DNA of 40,593 bases from an uncultured Verrucomicrobiota bacterium (GCA_937871685.1 CALMOL010000128.1:1-40593); one strand, 5' to 3'; shown: positions 21,855 to 30,963, counted from the first letter of the stretch. Translations and numbers: made by a program. Notes: a model not told the origin generated them from the letters alone.

Positions 21855-21860
21855 GGGGAG

Positions 21861-22002
21861 GGAAGCTTCGAGCTTCAAGCCTCAAGCTTCAAGGAAGGAC
21901 GGAAAGGAGGGAAAAGACGAAAGGATGACGCGGACGCCGGTCTTTCCACCTTGTGACTTCCCCCTTCCTTGAAGCTTGGCACTCGAAGCTTGAAGCTTTT
22001 CC
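21861..22002. repeat. Heptamer-arm hairpin 5
   Basis: The left arm 21861-21898 is GAAGCTT, CGAGCTT, CAAGCCT, CAAGCTT, CAAGGAA. The right arm 21962-22000 (CCTTGAAGCTTGGCACTCGA onward) is complementary. The heptamer word is the same as in hairpin 3. It lies between divergent genes and ends six bases before the cyclophilin ATG. Confidence 0.88.
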
Positions 22003-22007
22003 CACCT

Positions 22008-22664
<657 letters not shown>

Positions 22665-22680
22665 TCTTTGCTGCTTTCGA

Positions 22681-22715
22681 AGGCGGCCTCGCCCGTGGGG
22701 TGGGGCCGCCTTTTT
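22681..22715 (+). terminator. Rho-independent terminator of the cyclophilin gene
   Basis: GGCGGCC and GGCCGCC pair around a G-rich loop and are followed by TTTTT, 16 bp after the stop codon. Confidence 0.88.
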
Positions 22716-22800
22716 CCATTTCCCCGGCCAGCCGGTTCCGGGCCGCGGGCTCCCGATCTCCAGATGCGGGCTTGCCCGGAAAGTTTCGGGCAAAAAAATT

Positions 22801-22850
22801 TCGGGCCGCGCACGCTGAGGAATCTCACGAACCAGCGTGCGCGGACCCGA
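22801..22850. other. Interrupted inverted repeat upstream of cca
   Basis: CCGCGCACGCTG and CAGCGTGCGCGG pair perfectly over 12 bp around a 15-base loop, extended by TCGGG/CCCGA after a mismatch. It lies about 115 bp before the cca start. It could be an operator, an RNA leader hairpin or a small repeat. Confidence 0.55.
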
Positions 22851-22962
22851 ATCACCTTAACCTGATACATTCGACCAGCGCCAAAGGCCGACGTTCAAAG
22901 CTCGTTGGAATTTTTTTGCGGACGGGCCGCGCCTTCTGGGTGGAGGGCGTTATCATCCCGCG

Positions 22963-24309
22963 ATGCCCCCCGTCCTCGCCCTTGAATCCGTCGCCCGCCG
23001 GGTGGTGGAGCGGCTCCGCGCCGGGGGACACACGGCCTACTACGCTGGCGGCTGCGTGCGGGACGCTCTCCTGGGCGGTGAGCCCAAGGATTATGACATC
23101 GCCACGGATGCCCACCCAGAGCAGGTGCAGGCGCTGTTTCCGCGCCACGAGGCGGTGGGCGCGCACTTCGGCGTGATCCTCGTAAAGGAGGCGGGGCAGC
23201 AATTGGAAGTCGCCACTTTCCGCGCGGATGGCACCTACCTCGACGGCCGGCGCCCGGAGAGCGTCCATTTCACCACGGCCGAGGAGGACGCCGCCCGGCG
23301 CGACTTCACCGTGAACGGAATGTTCCTCGACCCGCTGGCGGATGAGGGTCGGGGGCGCGTGCTCGACTTCGTCGGGGGCCGGGCGGATCTCGACGCGAAG
23401 GTCATCCGCGCCATCGGCGACCCGGCGGCGCGCTTCGCGGAGGACCGCCTGCGTCTGCTGCGCGCGGTGCGCTTCGCGGCGCGGCTGGGCTTCGAGATCG
23501 AGCCAGCCACGCTGTCCGCCATCCAGGCGGTGGCGCCAGAGATCCGCGTGGTATCGCCCGAGCGCATCCGCGAAGAATTGGTGCGCATCTTCACCGCGCC
23601 CACGCGCGTCGCCGGATGGGACTGGCTCGACCGCTCCGGCCTCATGCGCGAGGTCCTGCCCGAATTGGAAACGCTCAAGGGCGTGGAGCAGCCGCCGCAG
23701 TTTCACCCCGAGGGCGACGTCTTCGTCCACACGCGCCTCGTCCTCTCGCACCTGCCGCCGGAGAAAGTGAGCGTGCCGCTGGCCTTCGGCGCGCTGCTCC
23801 ACGACATCGGCAAGCCCGGCACGATGACGGTGCATCCCGAGGAGGACGGCCGCATCCGCTTCTCCGGTCACGAGCACGTCGGCGCGATCATGGCCGAGCG
23901 CGTGATGCGGCGGCTGCGCTTCTCCAACGAGGAGATCGAGCGCACCGTGGAGGCCGTGCGGATGCACATGGCCTTCAAGGACGTGCCGCGCATGCGCACC
24001 GCGAAGCTCAAGCGCTTCATGGCGCGGCCTGGCTTCGGGGACGAGCTCGCGCTGCACCGCGCCGATTGCCTCGGCTCGCACGCGATGCTCGACAACCACG
24101 CCTTCCTGCTCGCCAAGGAGGAGGAATTCGCCAACGCGCCGCTGATCCCCACGCCCCTCGTGAACGGCGGCGACCTCATCGCGCTCGGCTGGAAGCCGGG
24201 GCCCAAGTTCAAGGAGGTGCTGGAAGCCGCGCTGAACCGGCAGCTCGAAGGCGGCTTTGCTGGCCGCGAGGACGCCCTGGCTTGGCTGCGGGGGCAAAGT
24301 GAGAAGTGA
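22963..24309 (+). CDS. cca: CCA tRNA nucleotidyltransferase with HD domain
   Basis: A 448-residue class II nucleotidyltransferase. The head domain shows YYAGGCVRDALLGGEPKDYD, giving the G-x-VRD signature and the catalytic DYD pair at 43-45. RRDFTVNGMFLDP and the ERIREELVRIF segment complete the polymerase core. An HD phosphohydrolase domain follows (LLHDIGKPGT near 280). It adds or repairs the 3' CCA of tRNAs; poly(A) polymerase activity cannot be excluded. About half of the array tRNAs in this window lack encoded CCA and would need it, though the gene is 15 kb away. Confidence 0.92.
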   Translation: MPPVLALESVARRVVERLRAGGHTAYYAGGCVRDALLGGEPKDYDIATDAHPEQVQALFPRHEAVGAHFGVILVKEAGQQLEVATFRADGTYLDGRRPESVHFTTAEEDAARRDFTVNGMFLDPLADEGRGRVLDFVGGRADLDAKVIRAIGDPAARFAEDRLRLLRAVRFAARLGFEIEPATLSAIQAVAPEIRVVSPERIREELVRIFTAPTRVAGWDWLDRSGLMREVLPELETLKGVEQPPQFHPEGDVFVHTRLVLSHLPPEKVSVPLAFGALLHDIGKPGTMTVHPEEDGRIRFSGHEHVGAIMAERVMRRLRFSNEEIERTVEAVRMHMAFKDVPRMRTAKLKRFMARPGFGDELALHRADCLGSHAMLDNHAFLLAKEEEFANAPLIPTPLVNGGDLIALGWKPGPKFKEVLEAALNRQLEGGFAGREDALAWLRGQSEK

Positions 24310-24454
24310 TCGGTGAGAGGTGAGAAGTGGCCCGAGGCGCCCGACCTGGATGGACGCGGCGCCCCAAGGCGGTTCCGTAGGTCGGCCGACGCGGCACCGT
24401 TTTGTTGCGTTCGCCCCCCACTTCTCACCGCTCACTTCTCACCTCTCACCTTTC
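24299..24454. repeat. Heptamer-arm hairpin 6
   Basis: The left arm (24299-24330) reads GTGAGAA, GTGATCG, GTGAGAG, GTGAGAA, GTGG and overlaps the last codons of cca. The right arm (24419-24454) is ACTTCTCACCGCTCACTTCT and continues in the same pattern. It lies between cca and pgi. Confidence 0.88.
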
Positions 24455-24513
24455 CCTACCGCCGGCTGCCTTTTCGATTCCCAAGCGGCCCTTCCTCTCC
24501 TTATCCTCCGCCC

Positions 24514-26130
24514 ATGTCCACCGACCCCGCCCCGTCCCCCGCGCAGCTCTGGCAGCGTTTTCAAAAGCATTTCCTGACCCTCGGCACCACCGGGATCACG
24601 CTCGACGTGAGCCGGATGCGCTTTCCGGATGACTTCCTGGATCGCATGGCCGAACCGGCCCAGCGCGCCTTCGCGGCGATGCGCGACCTGGAGGCCGGCG
24701 GCATCGCGAATCCCGACGAGAAGCGCATGGTCGGCCACTACTGGCTGCGCGACGCGGCCCTCGCCCCCGCGCCGGCCGAGCGCGACGCCGTCGAGAAGAC
24801 CAACGCGAAGATCCGCGAGTTCGTCGAGGGCGTTCATTCCGGCAAGATCGCCCCGCCCGGCGGCGGGAAGTTCAAGCGCGTGCTCGTGATCGGCATCGGC
24901 GGCTCCGCGCTCGGACCGCAGTTCATCGCCGACGCCCTCGGCCAGGACGGGGCCGACAAGATGATCCCGCACTTCCTCGACAACACGGACCCCGCGGGCT
25001 TCGACCGCGTCCTCGGCGCGCAGCTTACCGGCAAGCTCGGAGAGACGCTCACCGTGGTCATCTCCAAGTCCGGCGGCACCAAGGAAACGCGCAACGGCAT
25101 GCTCGAGGCCGCCGCCGCCTACGAGCGCGCGGGGCTGAAATTCCCCGCCTTCGCGGTGGCCGTCACCGGCGACGGCTCCGAGCTGGACAAGCACGCCATC
25201 GCCCAAGGCTGGCTGGCGCGCTTCCCGATGTATGACTGGGTGGGCGGCCGCACCAGCGTGATGAGCGCGGTGGGCCTGCTGCCGATGGCGCTGCAAGGCG
25301 TGGACTTCGATGCGCTGCTCGCCGGCGCGAAGACGATGGATGCCCACACGCGCACGCCGGACGCGCCGAAGAACGGCGCCATGATGCTCGCCCTCATGTG
25401 GCATTTCGCCGGCGGCGGCCGCGGCGCGAAGGACATGGTCGTCCTGCCCTACAAGGACCGCCTCACGCTCTTCTCCAAGTATCTCCAGCAGCTCGTGATG
25501 GAATCGCTCGGCAAGGAGCGCGACCTTGAGGGCAAGGTCGTCCACCAGGGCATCGCCGTTTACGGCAACAAGGGCTCCACCGACCAGCACGCCTACGTGC
25601 AGCAGCTCCGCGACGGCGTGAACAACTTCTTCGCCACCCTCATCGAGGTTCGGCGCGCCCGGAGCGGCGCGGGCATCGAGGTGGAGCCGGGCGTGGCGAG
25701 CGGCGACTACCTCCAGGGCTTCCTGCGCGGCACGCGCACGGCGCTCTACGAGAACGAGCGCGACACCATCACGCTCTCGCTGCCCGAGGTCTCGCCCACC
25801 ACGGTCGGTGCGTTGATCGCCCTCTACGAGCGCGCGGTCGGCTACTACGGCTCGCTCGTCGGGATCAACGCCTACCACCAGCCCGGCGTCGAGGCCGGCA
25901 AGAAGGCCGCCACGCGCCTGCTCAAGCTCCAGGCCGACGTCAGCGCCGACTTGGAGAAGCACCGCGGCGAGACGGCCAGCGCGGAAGAAATCGCCCGCCG
26001 CATCGGGGCCGACGCCGAGGACGTGTATCACGTCCTCACCCATCTCGCCGCCAACCGCGCCGGTGTCCGCCACGAGGTGGGCGATGGTCCCGCGGCGGCG
26101 AAGTTTGGTCTCGCCGAGAAGCGCGGCTGA
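24514..26130 (+). CDS. pgi: Glucose-6-phosphate isomerase
   Basis: A 538-residue SIS-fold isomerase interconverting glucose-6-phosphate and fructose-6-phosphate. Motifs include VIGIGGSALGPQFIADAL, VVISKSGGTKETRNG, YDWVGGRTSVMSAVG and the C-terminal INAYHQPGVEAGKKAA with the catalytic Lys. The type resembles the cyanobacterial/bacterial form rather than the E. coli form. A C-terminal extension after about residue 455 (ETASAEEIARRIGADAEDVY) looks like a small winged-helix module. ATG 24514 follows the heptamer hairpin. It forms a single-gene unit. Confidence 0.93.
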   Translation: MSTDPAPSPAQLWQRFQKHFLTLGTTGITLDVSRMRFPDDFLDRMAEPAQRAFAAMRDLEAGGIANPDEKRMVGHYWLRDAALAPAPAERDAVEKTNAKIREFVEGVHSGKIAPPGGGKFKRVLVIGIGGSALGPQFIADALGQDGADKMIPHFLDNTDPAGFDRVLGAQLTGKLGETLTVVISKSGGTKETRNGMLEAAAAYERAGLKFPAFAVAVTGDGSELDKHAIAQGWLARFPMYDWVGGRTSVMSAVGLLPMALQGVDFDALLAGAKTMDAHTRTPDAPKNGAMMLALMWHFAGGGRGAKDMVVLPYKDRLTLFSKYLQQLVMESLGKERDLEGKVVHQGIAVYGNKGSTDQHAYVQQLRDGVNNFFATLIEVRRARSGAGIEVEPGVASGDYLQGFLRGTRTALYENERDTITLSLPEVSPTTVGALIALYERAVGYYGSLVGINAYHQPGVEAGKKAATRLLKLQADVSADLEKHRGETASAEEIARRIGADAEDVYHVLTHLAANRAGVRHEVGDGPAAAKFGLAEKRG

Positions 26131-26160
26131 GCGTTTGGCTTGGCGGTTGGGGGCTCAGCC

Positions 26161-26226
26161 GGCGCAAGACGTTTTGCACAATGCCCGGAGCGAAAATCTC
26201 GCTCCGTGCAAAACGCTCTTCGCGCC
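26161..26226. repeat. Palindromic element downstream of pgi
   Basis: GTTTTGCAC and GTGCAAAAC pair, the ends GGCGC/GCGCC pair, and an inner hairpin GGAGCGA-AAATC-TCGCTCC closes it. Likely a small dispersed repeat or 3'-end structure. The rest of 26131-26372 holds no gene I can support. Confidence 0.65.
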
Positions 26227-26372
26227 AGAAGAAAACCAACGCCGCTGGCTTCGGAAAACCCGTTTCCCAGAAGCGAAGGCCGACAGGACAAGTGGGCATG
26301 CGCCCTGCATGGAGTTCTGCCGAATGCCGGCGCGTGCCGGTCCAGAGCCCAAACCTGAAATTCCAGACCGCC

Positions 26373-26567
26373 ATGACCTCGACCATTTCCGATCTTTATC
26401 CGTCCATCCCGCCCGCTGGTGCGATCCGCAACGGATTGCGCGTGCTTGGCATTCTCGCCCTCGCGCTCGCCGCGCTGGCGCAGACCGCCTGCAACACGAC
26501 GGCTGGCGCCGGCCGCGACGTTTCGGCCGTCGGCCGCGGCGTGACCGGTGTCGCTACCGGTCGCTGA
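26373..26567 (+). CDS. Entericidin-like lipoprotein 1
   Basis: A 64-residue protein from ATG 26373. A leader of about 39 residues with a hydrophobic core (VLGILALALAALAQTAC) ends in a lipobox, so Cys40 should be lipidated. The mature peptide NTTAGAGRDVSAVGRGVT matches the entericidin pattern C-N-T-x-x-G-x-G-x-D. Its leader is longer than in the two copies that follow, and an internal GTG could be the real start. It is the first of three tandem paralogues. E. coli EcnA and EcnB are antidote and bacteriolytic toxin; which role applies here is unknown. Confidence 0.82.
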   Translation: MTSTISDLYPSIPPAGAIRNGLRVLGILALALAALAQTACNTTAGAGRDVSAVGRGVTGVATGR

Positions 26568-26610
26568 GTGCCAAAGCTCTCCCAACCAAAACCCAGACCC
26601 AAACCCAGAC

Positions 26611-26751
26611 ATGAAGACCGCCCGCCTCCTTGCTGCCCTGACCCTCGCGCTCGCTACCCTCGCTCAAACTGCCTGCAACACGACGGCCGGCGCCGGTCGC
26701 GACGTTTCGGCCGTCGGCCGCGGCGTGACCAACGCTGCCACCGGTCGCTGA
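26611..26751 (+). CDS. Entericidin-like lipoprotein 2
   Basis: A 46-residue protein, MKTARLLAALTLALATLAQT, then the lipobox Cys and a mature NTTAGAGRDVSAVGRGVT identical to copy 1 over this stretch. Mature length is about 25 residues. It starts 43 bp after copy 1. A run of related CCAAAACCCAGACCC words precedes it. An envelope lipoprotein, probably small and helical. Confidence 0.85.
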   Translation: MKTARLLAALTLALATLAQTACNTTAGAGRDVSAVGRGVTNAATGR

Positions 26752-26788
26752 TTCCGTTGCCATTCATCACGTCTATCCAGAACCAGAC

Positions 26789-26932
26789 ATGAAAACCCCT
26801 CGCATCCTTGCCGCCCTGATCCTCGCGCTTGCCGCCTTGGCCCAGACCGCCTGCAACACCATGGCTGGCGCCGGCCAAGATGTTAACGCCGTCGGCCGCG
26901 GCGTGACCAACACGGCAAACTCTGCCCGCTGA
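26789..26932 (+). CDS. Entericidin-like lipoprotein 3
   Basis: A 47-residue protein starting MKTPRILAALILALAALAQT with the lipobox Cys next. The mature part NTMAGAGQDVNAVGRGVTNT is the most divergent of the three copies. Tandem spacing of about 37 bp and strong DNA similarity show recent triplication. A strong terminator at 27008 closes the cluster, so the three genes probably share an mRNA. Confidence 0.85.
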   Translation: MKTPRILAALILALAALAQTACNTMAGAGQDVNAVGRGVTNTANSAR

Positions 26933-27006
26933 GCGGGCAAGGCGCTGAATTTCTTTCGTATTCTGCCTGCGACTGCGGTTGCTGGGTTTGACGGAAGACA
27001 TAGGAC

Positions 27007-27046
27007 ACCGGGGCGGCGGTTCACAAACCGCTGCCCCGGTTTTTGT
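27007..27046 (+). terminator. Rho-independent terminator of the entericidin cluster
   Basis: CCGGGGCGGCGGTT and AACCGCTGCCCCGG form a 14-bp stem with one mismatch and a four-base loop, followed by TTTTTGTTTT. Confidence 0.92.
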
Positions 27047-27048
27047 TT

Positions 27049-27092
27049 TAGAGGTGGCGCTGTCGGCGCGGCGGACGCACCGCCTCTGAACA
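27049..27092. repeat. Hairpin related to the tRNA-array MITE
   Basis: AGAGGTGGCGCTGTC and GGACGCACCGCCTCT pair with G:T wobbles. The ends and the (A)GAGGCGG word resemble the element at 6822-6968, so this may be a decayed relative. Confidence 0.5.
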
Positions 27093-27164
27093 GGTGCGGA
27101 CAAATATCTCAGCATCGCCATCCGTGTCGCAGAACGACGCACCGAGATTCTTTTCCGCATTCAC

Positions 27165-27962
27165 TTAGAGCGCAGCCAGCCGTCGCACCACCTCGCCGGC
27201 CGCCGCGAGGCCCATCGCGGCCGTTACCCAAACGGCGGTGCCGAAGCCGCTCGCGCAGTCCAACCGCAGCGGGCTGCCCGGCTCCGGCTGGGCGCACACG
27301 CGGCCGTCGGTCCATGGATAGACCGGCGCTTCGGCTGACCACACGCACGGCACGCCGAATTGCCCGCCCGCCCCGCGCGGGAAGCCGAAGGACTGGCGCA
27401 GCTTCTTGCGCACTTGGCGCAGCATCTCGTCGCTCTCGGAGGCGGCGAGGTCGCTCACGCGGATCGCGGTGCCGTCGCGCCGGCCGCCGGCCGAGCCCAC
27501 CGTGAGGACCGGGATGCCATGAGAGCGCGCCGCCACGATCACGGCGCACTTGTGCGAGCGCCGGTCCACGGCCTCCACCACGAAGTCGAAGCCTGACGCG
27601 AGGATGGTCTCCGCGTTCTCGGCCGTGACGTAGTCCGCCACGGTCTCCACGGCGATGCCCGGCGAGATGAGGCGCGCCCGCTCGGCGAGGACGTCCGCCT
27701 TGGGCCGGCCGTAATTGCCCTCCAGCGCCGGGAGCTGGCGGTTCGTGTTCGTCAGGCAGATGTCATCCAGGTCCACGAGCGTGAGCGCGCCGACGCCCGA
27801 GCGCGCGAGCCCCTCAACCGCCCAGGAGCCAACCCCGCCCAGACCGATCACCGCGACGCGCGCGGCACCGAGCCGCGCGAGCGCACCACGCCCGAGCAGC
27901 CGCTCCACACCGCCGAAGCGCGTGGCGCGGGCCGCGGCGATTTCACGCGAGGGATGGTCCAC
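27165..27962 (-). CDS. tcdA: tRNA threonylcarbamoyladenosine dehydratase (TcdA/CsdL, E1-like)
   Basis: An E1-like adenylating enzyme that converts t6A to its cyclic form in tRNAs reading ANN codons. The nucleotide-binding site is VIGLGGVGSWAVEGLARSG near residue 40, followed by LVDLDDICLTNTNRQ, the TcdA/CsdL hallmark. VEAVDRRSHKCAVI and the C-terminal GFGTAVWVTAAMG are also typical. The GTG at 27962 gives about 265 residues and an N-terminus ahead of RFGGVERLLG. Upstream in-frame sequence consists of repeat words and is probably untranslated. Confidence 0.88.
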   Translation of the reverse strand: MDHPSREIAAARATRFGGVERLLGRGALARLGAARVAVIGLGGVGSWAVEGLARSGVGALTLVDLDDICLTNTNRQLPALEGNYGRPKADVLAERARLISPGIAVETVADYVTAENAETILASGFDFVVEAVDRRSHKCAVIVAARSHGIPVLTVGSAGGRRDGTAIRVSDLAASESDEMLRQVRKKLRQSFGFPRGAGGQFGVPCVWSAEAPVYPWTDGRVCAQPEPGSPLRLDCASGFGTAVWVTAAMGLAAAGEVVRRLAAL

Positions 27963-27984
27963 GAGGCAGCCGTGCCTGCGTGAG

Positions 27985-28085
27985 GACGCGGCGTCAACCG
28001 ATGGGACGAATAGGACCCATGGGACGGACAGGATGACGGCAAAGCTTCCCTTTCCGCCTGCTCCGTGCTCTCCGTGCCTCCGTGG
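27985..28085. repeat. Repeat-rich gap between tcdA and NYN gene
   Basis: Two short-word runs occur: GATGGGACG-AATAGGACC and CATGGGACG-GACAGGATG (nine-base words), then CTCCGTG repeated three times with one- to two-base gaps at 28054-28079. The second run appears to supply the GTG start of the downstream NYN gene. Confidence 0.65.
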
Positions 28086-28891
28086 CCCATTCATCCGCCC
28101 CACCCGCCGACGTCCGCCACTTCATCCTCGTGGACTACGAGAACGTGCAGCCCTCCGACTTCGGCCGGCTGGCCGGGCGCGACGTGGAACTGTGGATCTT
28201 CGTGGGCCAGCAGCAAAAGAACCGCCTGCCGTTCGACCTCGTGGAGGCCGTCGTCGCCAGCAAGCGCCTGACGCGATTCGTGGCCATCTCGGGCTCCGGC
28301 CGCAACGCACTCGACTTCCACCTCGCCTTCTACGCCGGCCGCCTCGCCGCGGCGCACCCCGGCGCGGCCTTCCACCTCGTCTCGCGCGACCGCGGCTTCG
28401 ACCCGCTCATCGTCCACCTCGAGGAAATGGGCCATCACGCCCGGCGCACGCCGGACTTGCCCGCCGCTTCCGCGTTGCCTCTTGCCGAGGGCTTCGTCTC
28501 CGCCCCAAACCCAGCCCCGGAGGAGCCGTTCTTCGCCCCAGCGCCGACCGCGCCAAAGACCACGGCAGCGTCCAAGGCCACGGCCGCGCCGAAGGCCACC
28601 GCCCGCCGGATTCGGCGCCGCGCCACGGCGGACGCTCCCGCGCCTGCCCCTGAGCCCGCGGCCGTGCCCCAGACGGATTCCATCGCCGAGTTGCTGACGC
28701 TGTCGGTGCGCCGCCTCGAGAGGGCAGGTCCGAACGGCCGCCCGAAGACGCGCCGCCGCCTGGAATCCTCGCTCGCCGCGCTGCCCCCGGTGAAGCCCTC
28801 CGCCGACCTGCTCGCCGAGGTGATTGGCCGGCTGGTCGAGATGGGTCACCTCTCCTTCGACGACAAGGGCCGGGTGACCTATCCCGCATGA
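28082..28891 (+). CDS. NYN/PIN-like nuclease-domain protein
   Basis: A 269-residue protein. The N-terminal NYN/PIN-like domain has HFILVDYENVQPSD with D18, then IFVGQQQKNRLPFDL, NALDFHLAFYAGRLA and HLVSRDRGFDPLIVHLE, which together supply the acidic metal-binding residues of this RNase fold. A disordered Ala/Pro/Lys-rich linker (about 135-200) joins it to a C-terminal helical segment LLAEVIGRLVEMGHLSFDD, winged-helix-like. The only plausible start is GTG 28082, within a repeat. RNA processing is possible; the target is unknown. Confidence 0.82.
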   Translation: MAHSSAPPADVRHFILVDYENVQPSDFGRLAGRDVELWIFVGQQQKNRLPFDLVEAVVASKRLTRFVAISGSGRNALDFHLAFYAGRLAAAHPGAAFHLVSRDRGFDPLIVHLEEMGHHARRTPDLPAASALPLAEGFVSAPNPAPEEPFFAPAPTAPKTTAASKATAAPKATARRIRRRATADAPAPAPEPAAVPQTDSIAELLTLSVRRLERAGPNGRPKTRRRLESSLAALPPVKPSADLLAEVIGRLVEMGHLSFDDKGRVTYPA

Positions 28892-29040
28892 GGGGGCGTC
28901 ATATGACACGGGAGCGGTGACCCTCGGTTTTGGCTCCAACGGCTTCCAGAAAAGTCCCTGAAGGCAGACAAGCCGGCCTTTCCGAGGCCATGCGAGGCGC
29001 ATGACCTTGGCGCCCGAGTGGACTTTCGGGCCGTTGGGCG

Positions 29041-29850
29041 ATGGTTTGGTCACTTATGTCCAGCGTTCTCTCGGCGGTTCCGTCGTGGGTTTGGTGGGTT
29101 GCCATCGGGGTGGTTCTTTTGTCCGGCCTGCGGGTGGCGCAGGAATACCAGCGCGGCGTGGTCTTCCGCATCGGCCGTTTCGCGGGGATGCGGGGGCCCG
29201 GCCTGTTTTGGATCGTGCCGCTCGGCATTGAGCGCGCCGTCATCGTGGACATCCGCACCAACGTGATCTCCGCCGAGCAACAGGAGACGATCACCCGCGA
29301 CAGCGTCACGGTGAAGGTCAACGCCGTGCTGTGGTATCGCGTCACCGACGCGGCCAAGTCCGTGATCGCGGTGCTTAACTCCCAGGCCGCCGTGTATCAG
29401 CTCGCGCTGACCAGCCTGCGCAACATCATCGGCCAGCACGACCTCGACGAGATCCTGCAGGAGCGCGACAAGATCAACGACCTGCTCCGCGAAGGCATCG
29501 CCCCCTCCACCACCGGCTGGGGCATGGAAGTGGAACGCTTCGAGATGAAGGACGTGGAACTGCCCGAGGCCATGCAGCAGGTGATGGCCATGCAGGCCGA
29601 GGCCATCCGCGAGAAGCGCGCCCGCATCATCAAGGCCGAGGCCGAGCTGGAGGCTTCCGAGAAGCTCGCCCAGGCCGCGCGCCAAATGGCCTCCAATCCC
29701 GTGGCGCTGGAGCTGCGCCGCATGCAGATGATCTCCGAGGTCGGCGCGGAGAACAACACGACCACCGTGATCATGATCCCCTCCGAGTTCGCCACGCTCG
29801 CCCGCAACGTGAGCGATTACGTGCAGGACCAGACGGCGAAGAGCCGCTGA
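29041..29850 (+). CDS. SPFH-domain membrane protein (slipin/stomatin-like)
   Basis: A 269-residue protein from ATG 29041, with an alternative ATG at 29056. One N-terminal membrane segment (VWWVAIGVVLLSGLRVA) leads into EYQRGVVFRIGRFAGMRGPG, the slipin signature. The SPFH domain contains DIRTNVISAEQQETITRDSV and VLWYRVTDAAKSV. The C-terminal half is coiled coil (AEAIREKRARIIKAEAELEA) and ends in a MIPSEFATL segment. Slipins form oligomeric membrane microdomains and usually pair with a NfeD protein, which is absent here. Probably a one-gene unit. Confidence 0.92.
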   Translation: MVWSLMSSVLSAVPSWVWWVAIGVVLLSGLRVAQEYQRGVVFRIGRFAGMRGPGLFWIVPLGIERAVIVDIRTNVISAEQQETITRDSVTVKVNAVLWYRVTDAAKSVIAVLNSQAAVYQLALTSLRNIIGQHDLDEILQERDKINDLLREGIAPSTTGWGMEVERFEMKDVELPEAMQQVMAMQAEAIREKRARIIKAEAELEASEKLAQAARQMASNPVALELRRMQMISEVGAENNTTTVIMIPSEFATLARNVSDYVQDQTAKSR

Positions 29851-30069
29851 GGAAGTCCTCTTGGCCACGGCCACCGGGATGCCCTTCGGTGTCGCCCTCG
29901 AATCTCGCACCAGCCCAGGCTTGCCAAAGTCTGCCACAGGCAAGCGAGGCAGGCCGCCGCGCTTGCTTCCAGAAGAAGCAATGCCTTCCCCTCTCGGCCG
30001 GCCACGCTTCCAACGGGATTCAGCGCATTTTTCCCCCTCCGTCCGAAGCCTGCTCAGGGCAATTTCGGG
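29851..30069. other. Intergenic sequence before the second palindrome array
   Basis: No gene is supported. The stretch GATGCCCTTCGGTGTCGCC and the following purine/pyrimidine words may be a dispersed repeat, but only one copy is visible in this window. Confidence 0.3.
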
Positions 30070-30428
30070 CTTCTCATGAGGACCTCGGGATTGGTCGCGA
30101 GAGGTTGCCAGAGTCCTCACGAGGACCTTGGAGGTGGTCGTGAGGACTTCCCGACTCCTCACGAGGACCCTCTTGGGTGCTCACGAGGAGTCGCGAGGTG
30201 CTCGTGAGAACCTCGGAGGGTCCTCACGAGGACTCGCGAACTCCTCGTGAGGACTTGGAAAGTCCTCGTGAGCACCTTCGAACTGCTCGTGAGGAGTCGG
30301 GAGGGTTCTCGCGAGGACCTTCGGAGGTGCTCGTGAGGACCCCGGAGGGTGGTCGTGAGGACCTCGGAGGGTCCTCGCGAGGACCCCGGAAGGTGCTCGT
30401 GAGAACCTCGGAGGGTTCTCACGAGAAG
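30070..30428. repeat. Array of 17 palindromes at 21-22 bp spacing (core CCTCRYGAGG)
   Basis: Units such as GTCCTCACGAGGAC, GGTGCTCGTGAGAACC and GTCCTCGCGAGGAC have centres at about 30076, 30097, 30119, 30140, 30161 and so on to 30421, all 21 or 22 bp apart. Spacers are mostly CTCGGAGG-like. The array lies between the 3' ends of the convergent SPFH and VOC genes. The architecture equals the array at 16346-16835, although the core word is unrelated. Confidence 0.9.
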
Positions 30429-30543
30429 GTGCGGAGGTGGCCTCCCAGAGAGTGGAGGCCGGGTCCGCTTCTGGTGGACGGACGGACGTCCCCCCTTACG
30501 CCCGCTGAGCCAGAGAAAACACCTCGACCCGGCGAACCCGCTT

Positions 30544-30951
30544 TCAGCCGGGCGTGCCTTCCGCGACCGGCTTGCCGAAGTGGGGGTTCTCGATGATCGC
30601 AAGCACGTTGCCGAAAGGGTCGAGCACGGCGGCCACCTTGATGCCGCTGCCCACCTCACGCACGGCCGAATGCTCGCGCGCGCCCAGGGCGAGGAGCCGC
30701 GCGAAGGTTGCGTCCGCCTCGGCCACGCCCCAATACGCCGTCACGCTTCCCGGCCCGGCCGGCGCGGCGTCGGGGTCCGGGTCCAGGCCCAACTCGAAGC
30801 CGCCGACGGAGAAGCCGACGTAGAACGGTTCGTCGAAATACGGCTCGATGCCCAACGCCGTCGCATACCATTTCTTGGCGAGGGCGAGGTCCGGCGCGCG
30901 GTAGATCGCGGTGCGGAGGCCGAGGAAAGGGAGCGCGGCGGGATCAGGCAT
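30544..30951 (-). CDS. VOC-family (glyoxalase-like) protein
   Basis: A 135-residue protein from ATG 30951 with the vicinal-oxygen-chelate fold pattern: LRTAIYRAPDLALAKKWYAT at the N-terminus, FYVGFSVGGFELGL in the middle and AAVLDPFGNVLAIIENPHF at the C-terminus, with the conserved DPFGN and a terminal Glu metal ligand. VOC proteins range from glyoxalases to resistance proteins and dioxygenases; the substrate cannot be assigned. It is followed by the palindrome array and preceded by a heptamer hairpin. Confidence 0.85.
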   Translation of the reverse strand: MPDPAALPFLGLRTAIYRAPDLALAKKWYATALGIEPYFDEPFYVGFSVGGFELGLDPDPDAAPAGPGSVTAYWGVAEADATFARLLALGAREHSAVREVGSGIKVAAVLDPFGNVLAIIENPHFGKPVAEGTPG

Positions 30952-30963
30952 GGGCGAGGAAAC

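Noticed and set aside
22781..22800. Terminator near the A-run upstream of cca
   Set aside because: The GCCCG/CGGGC hairpin is followed by A residues on the plus strand and preceded by T on the minus strand, so it fits neither direction.
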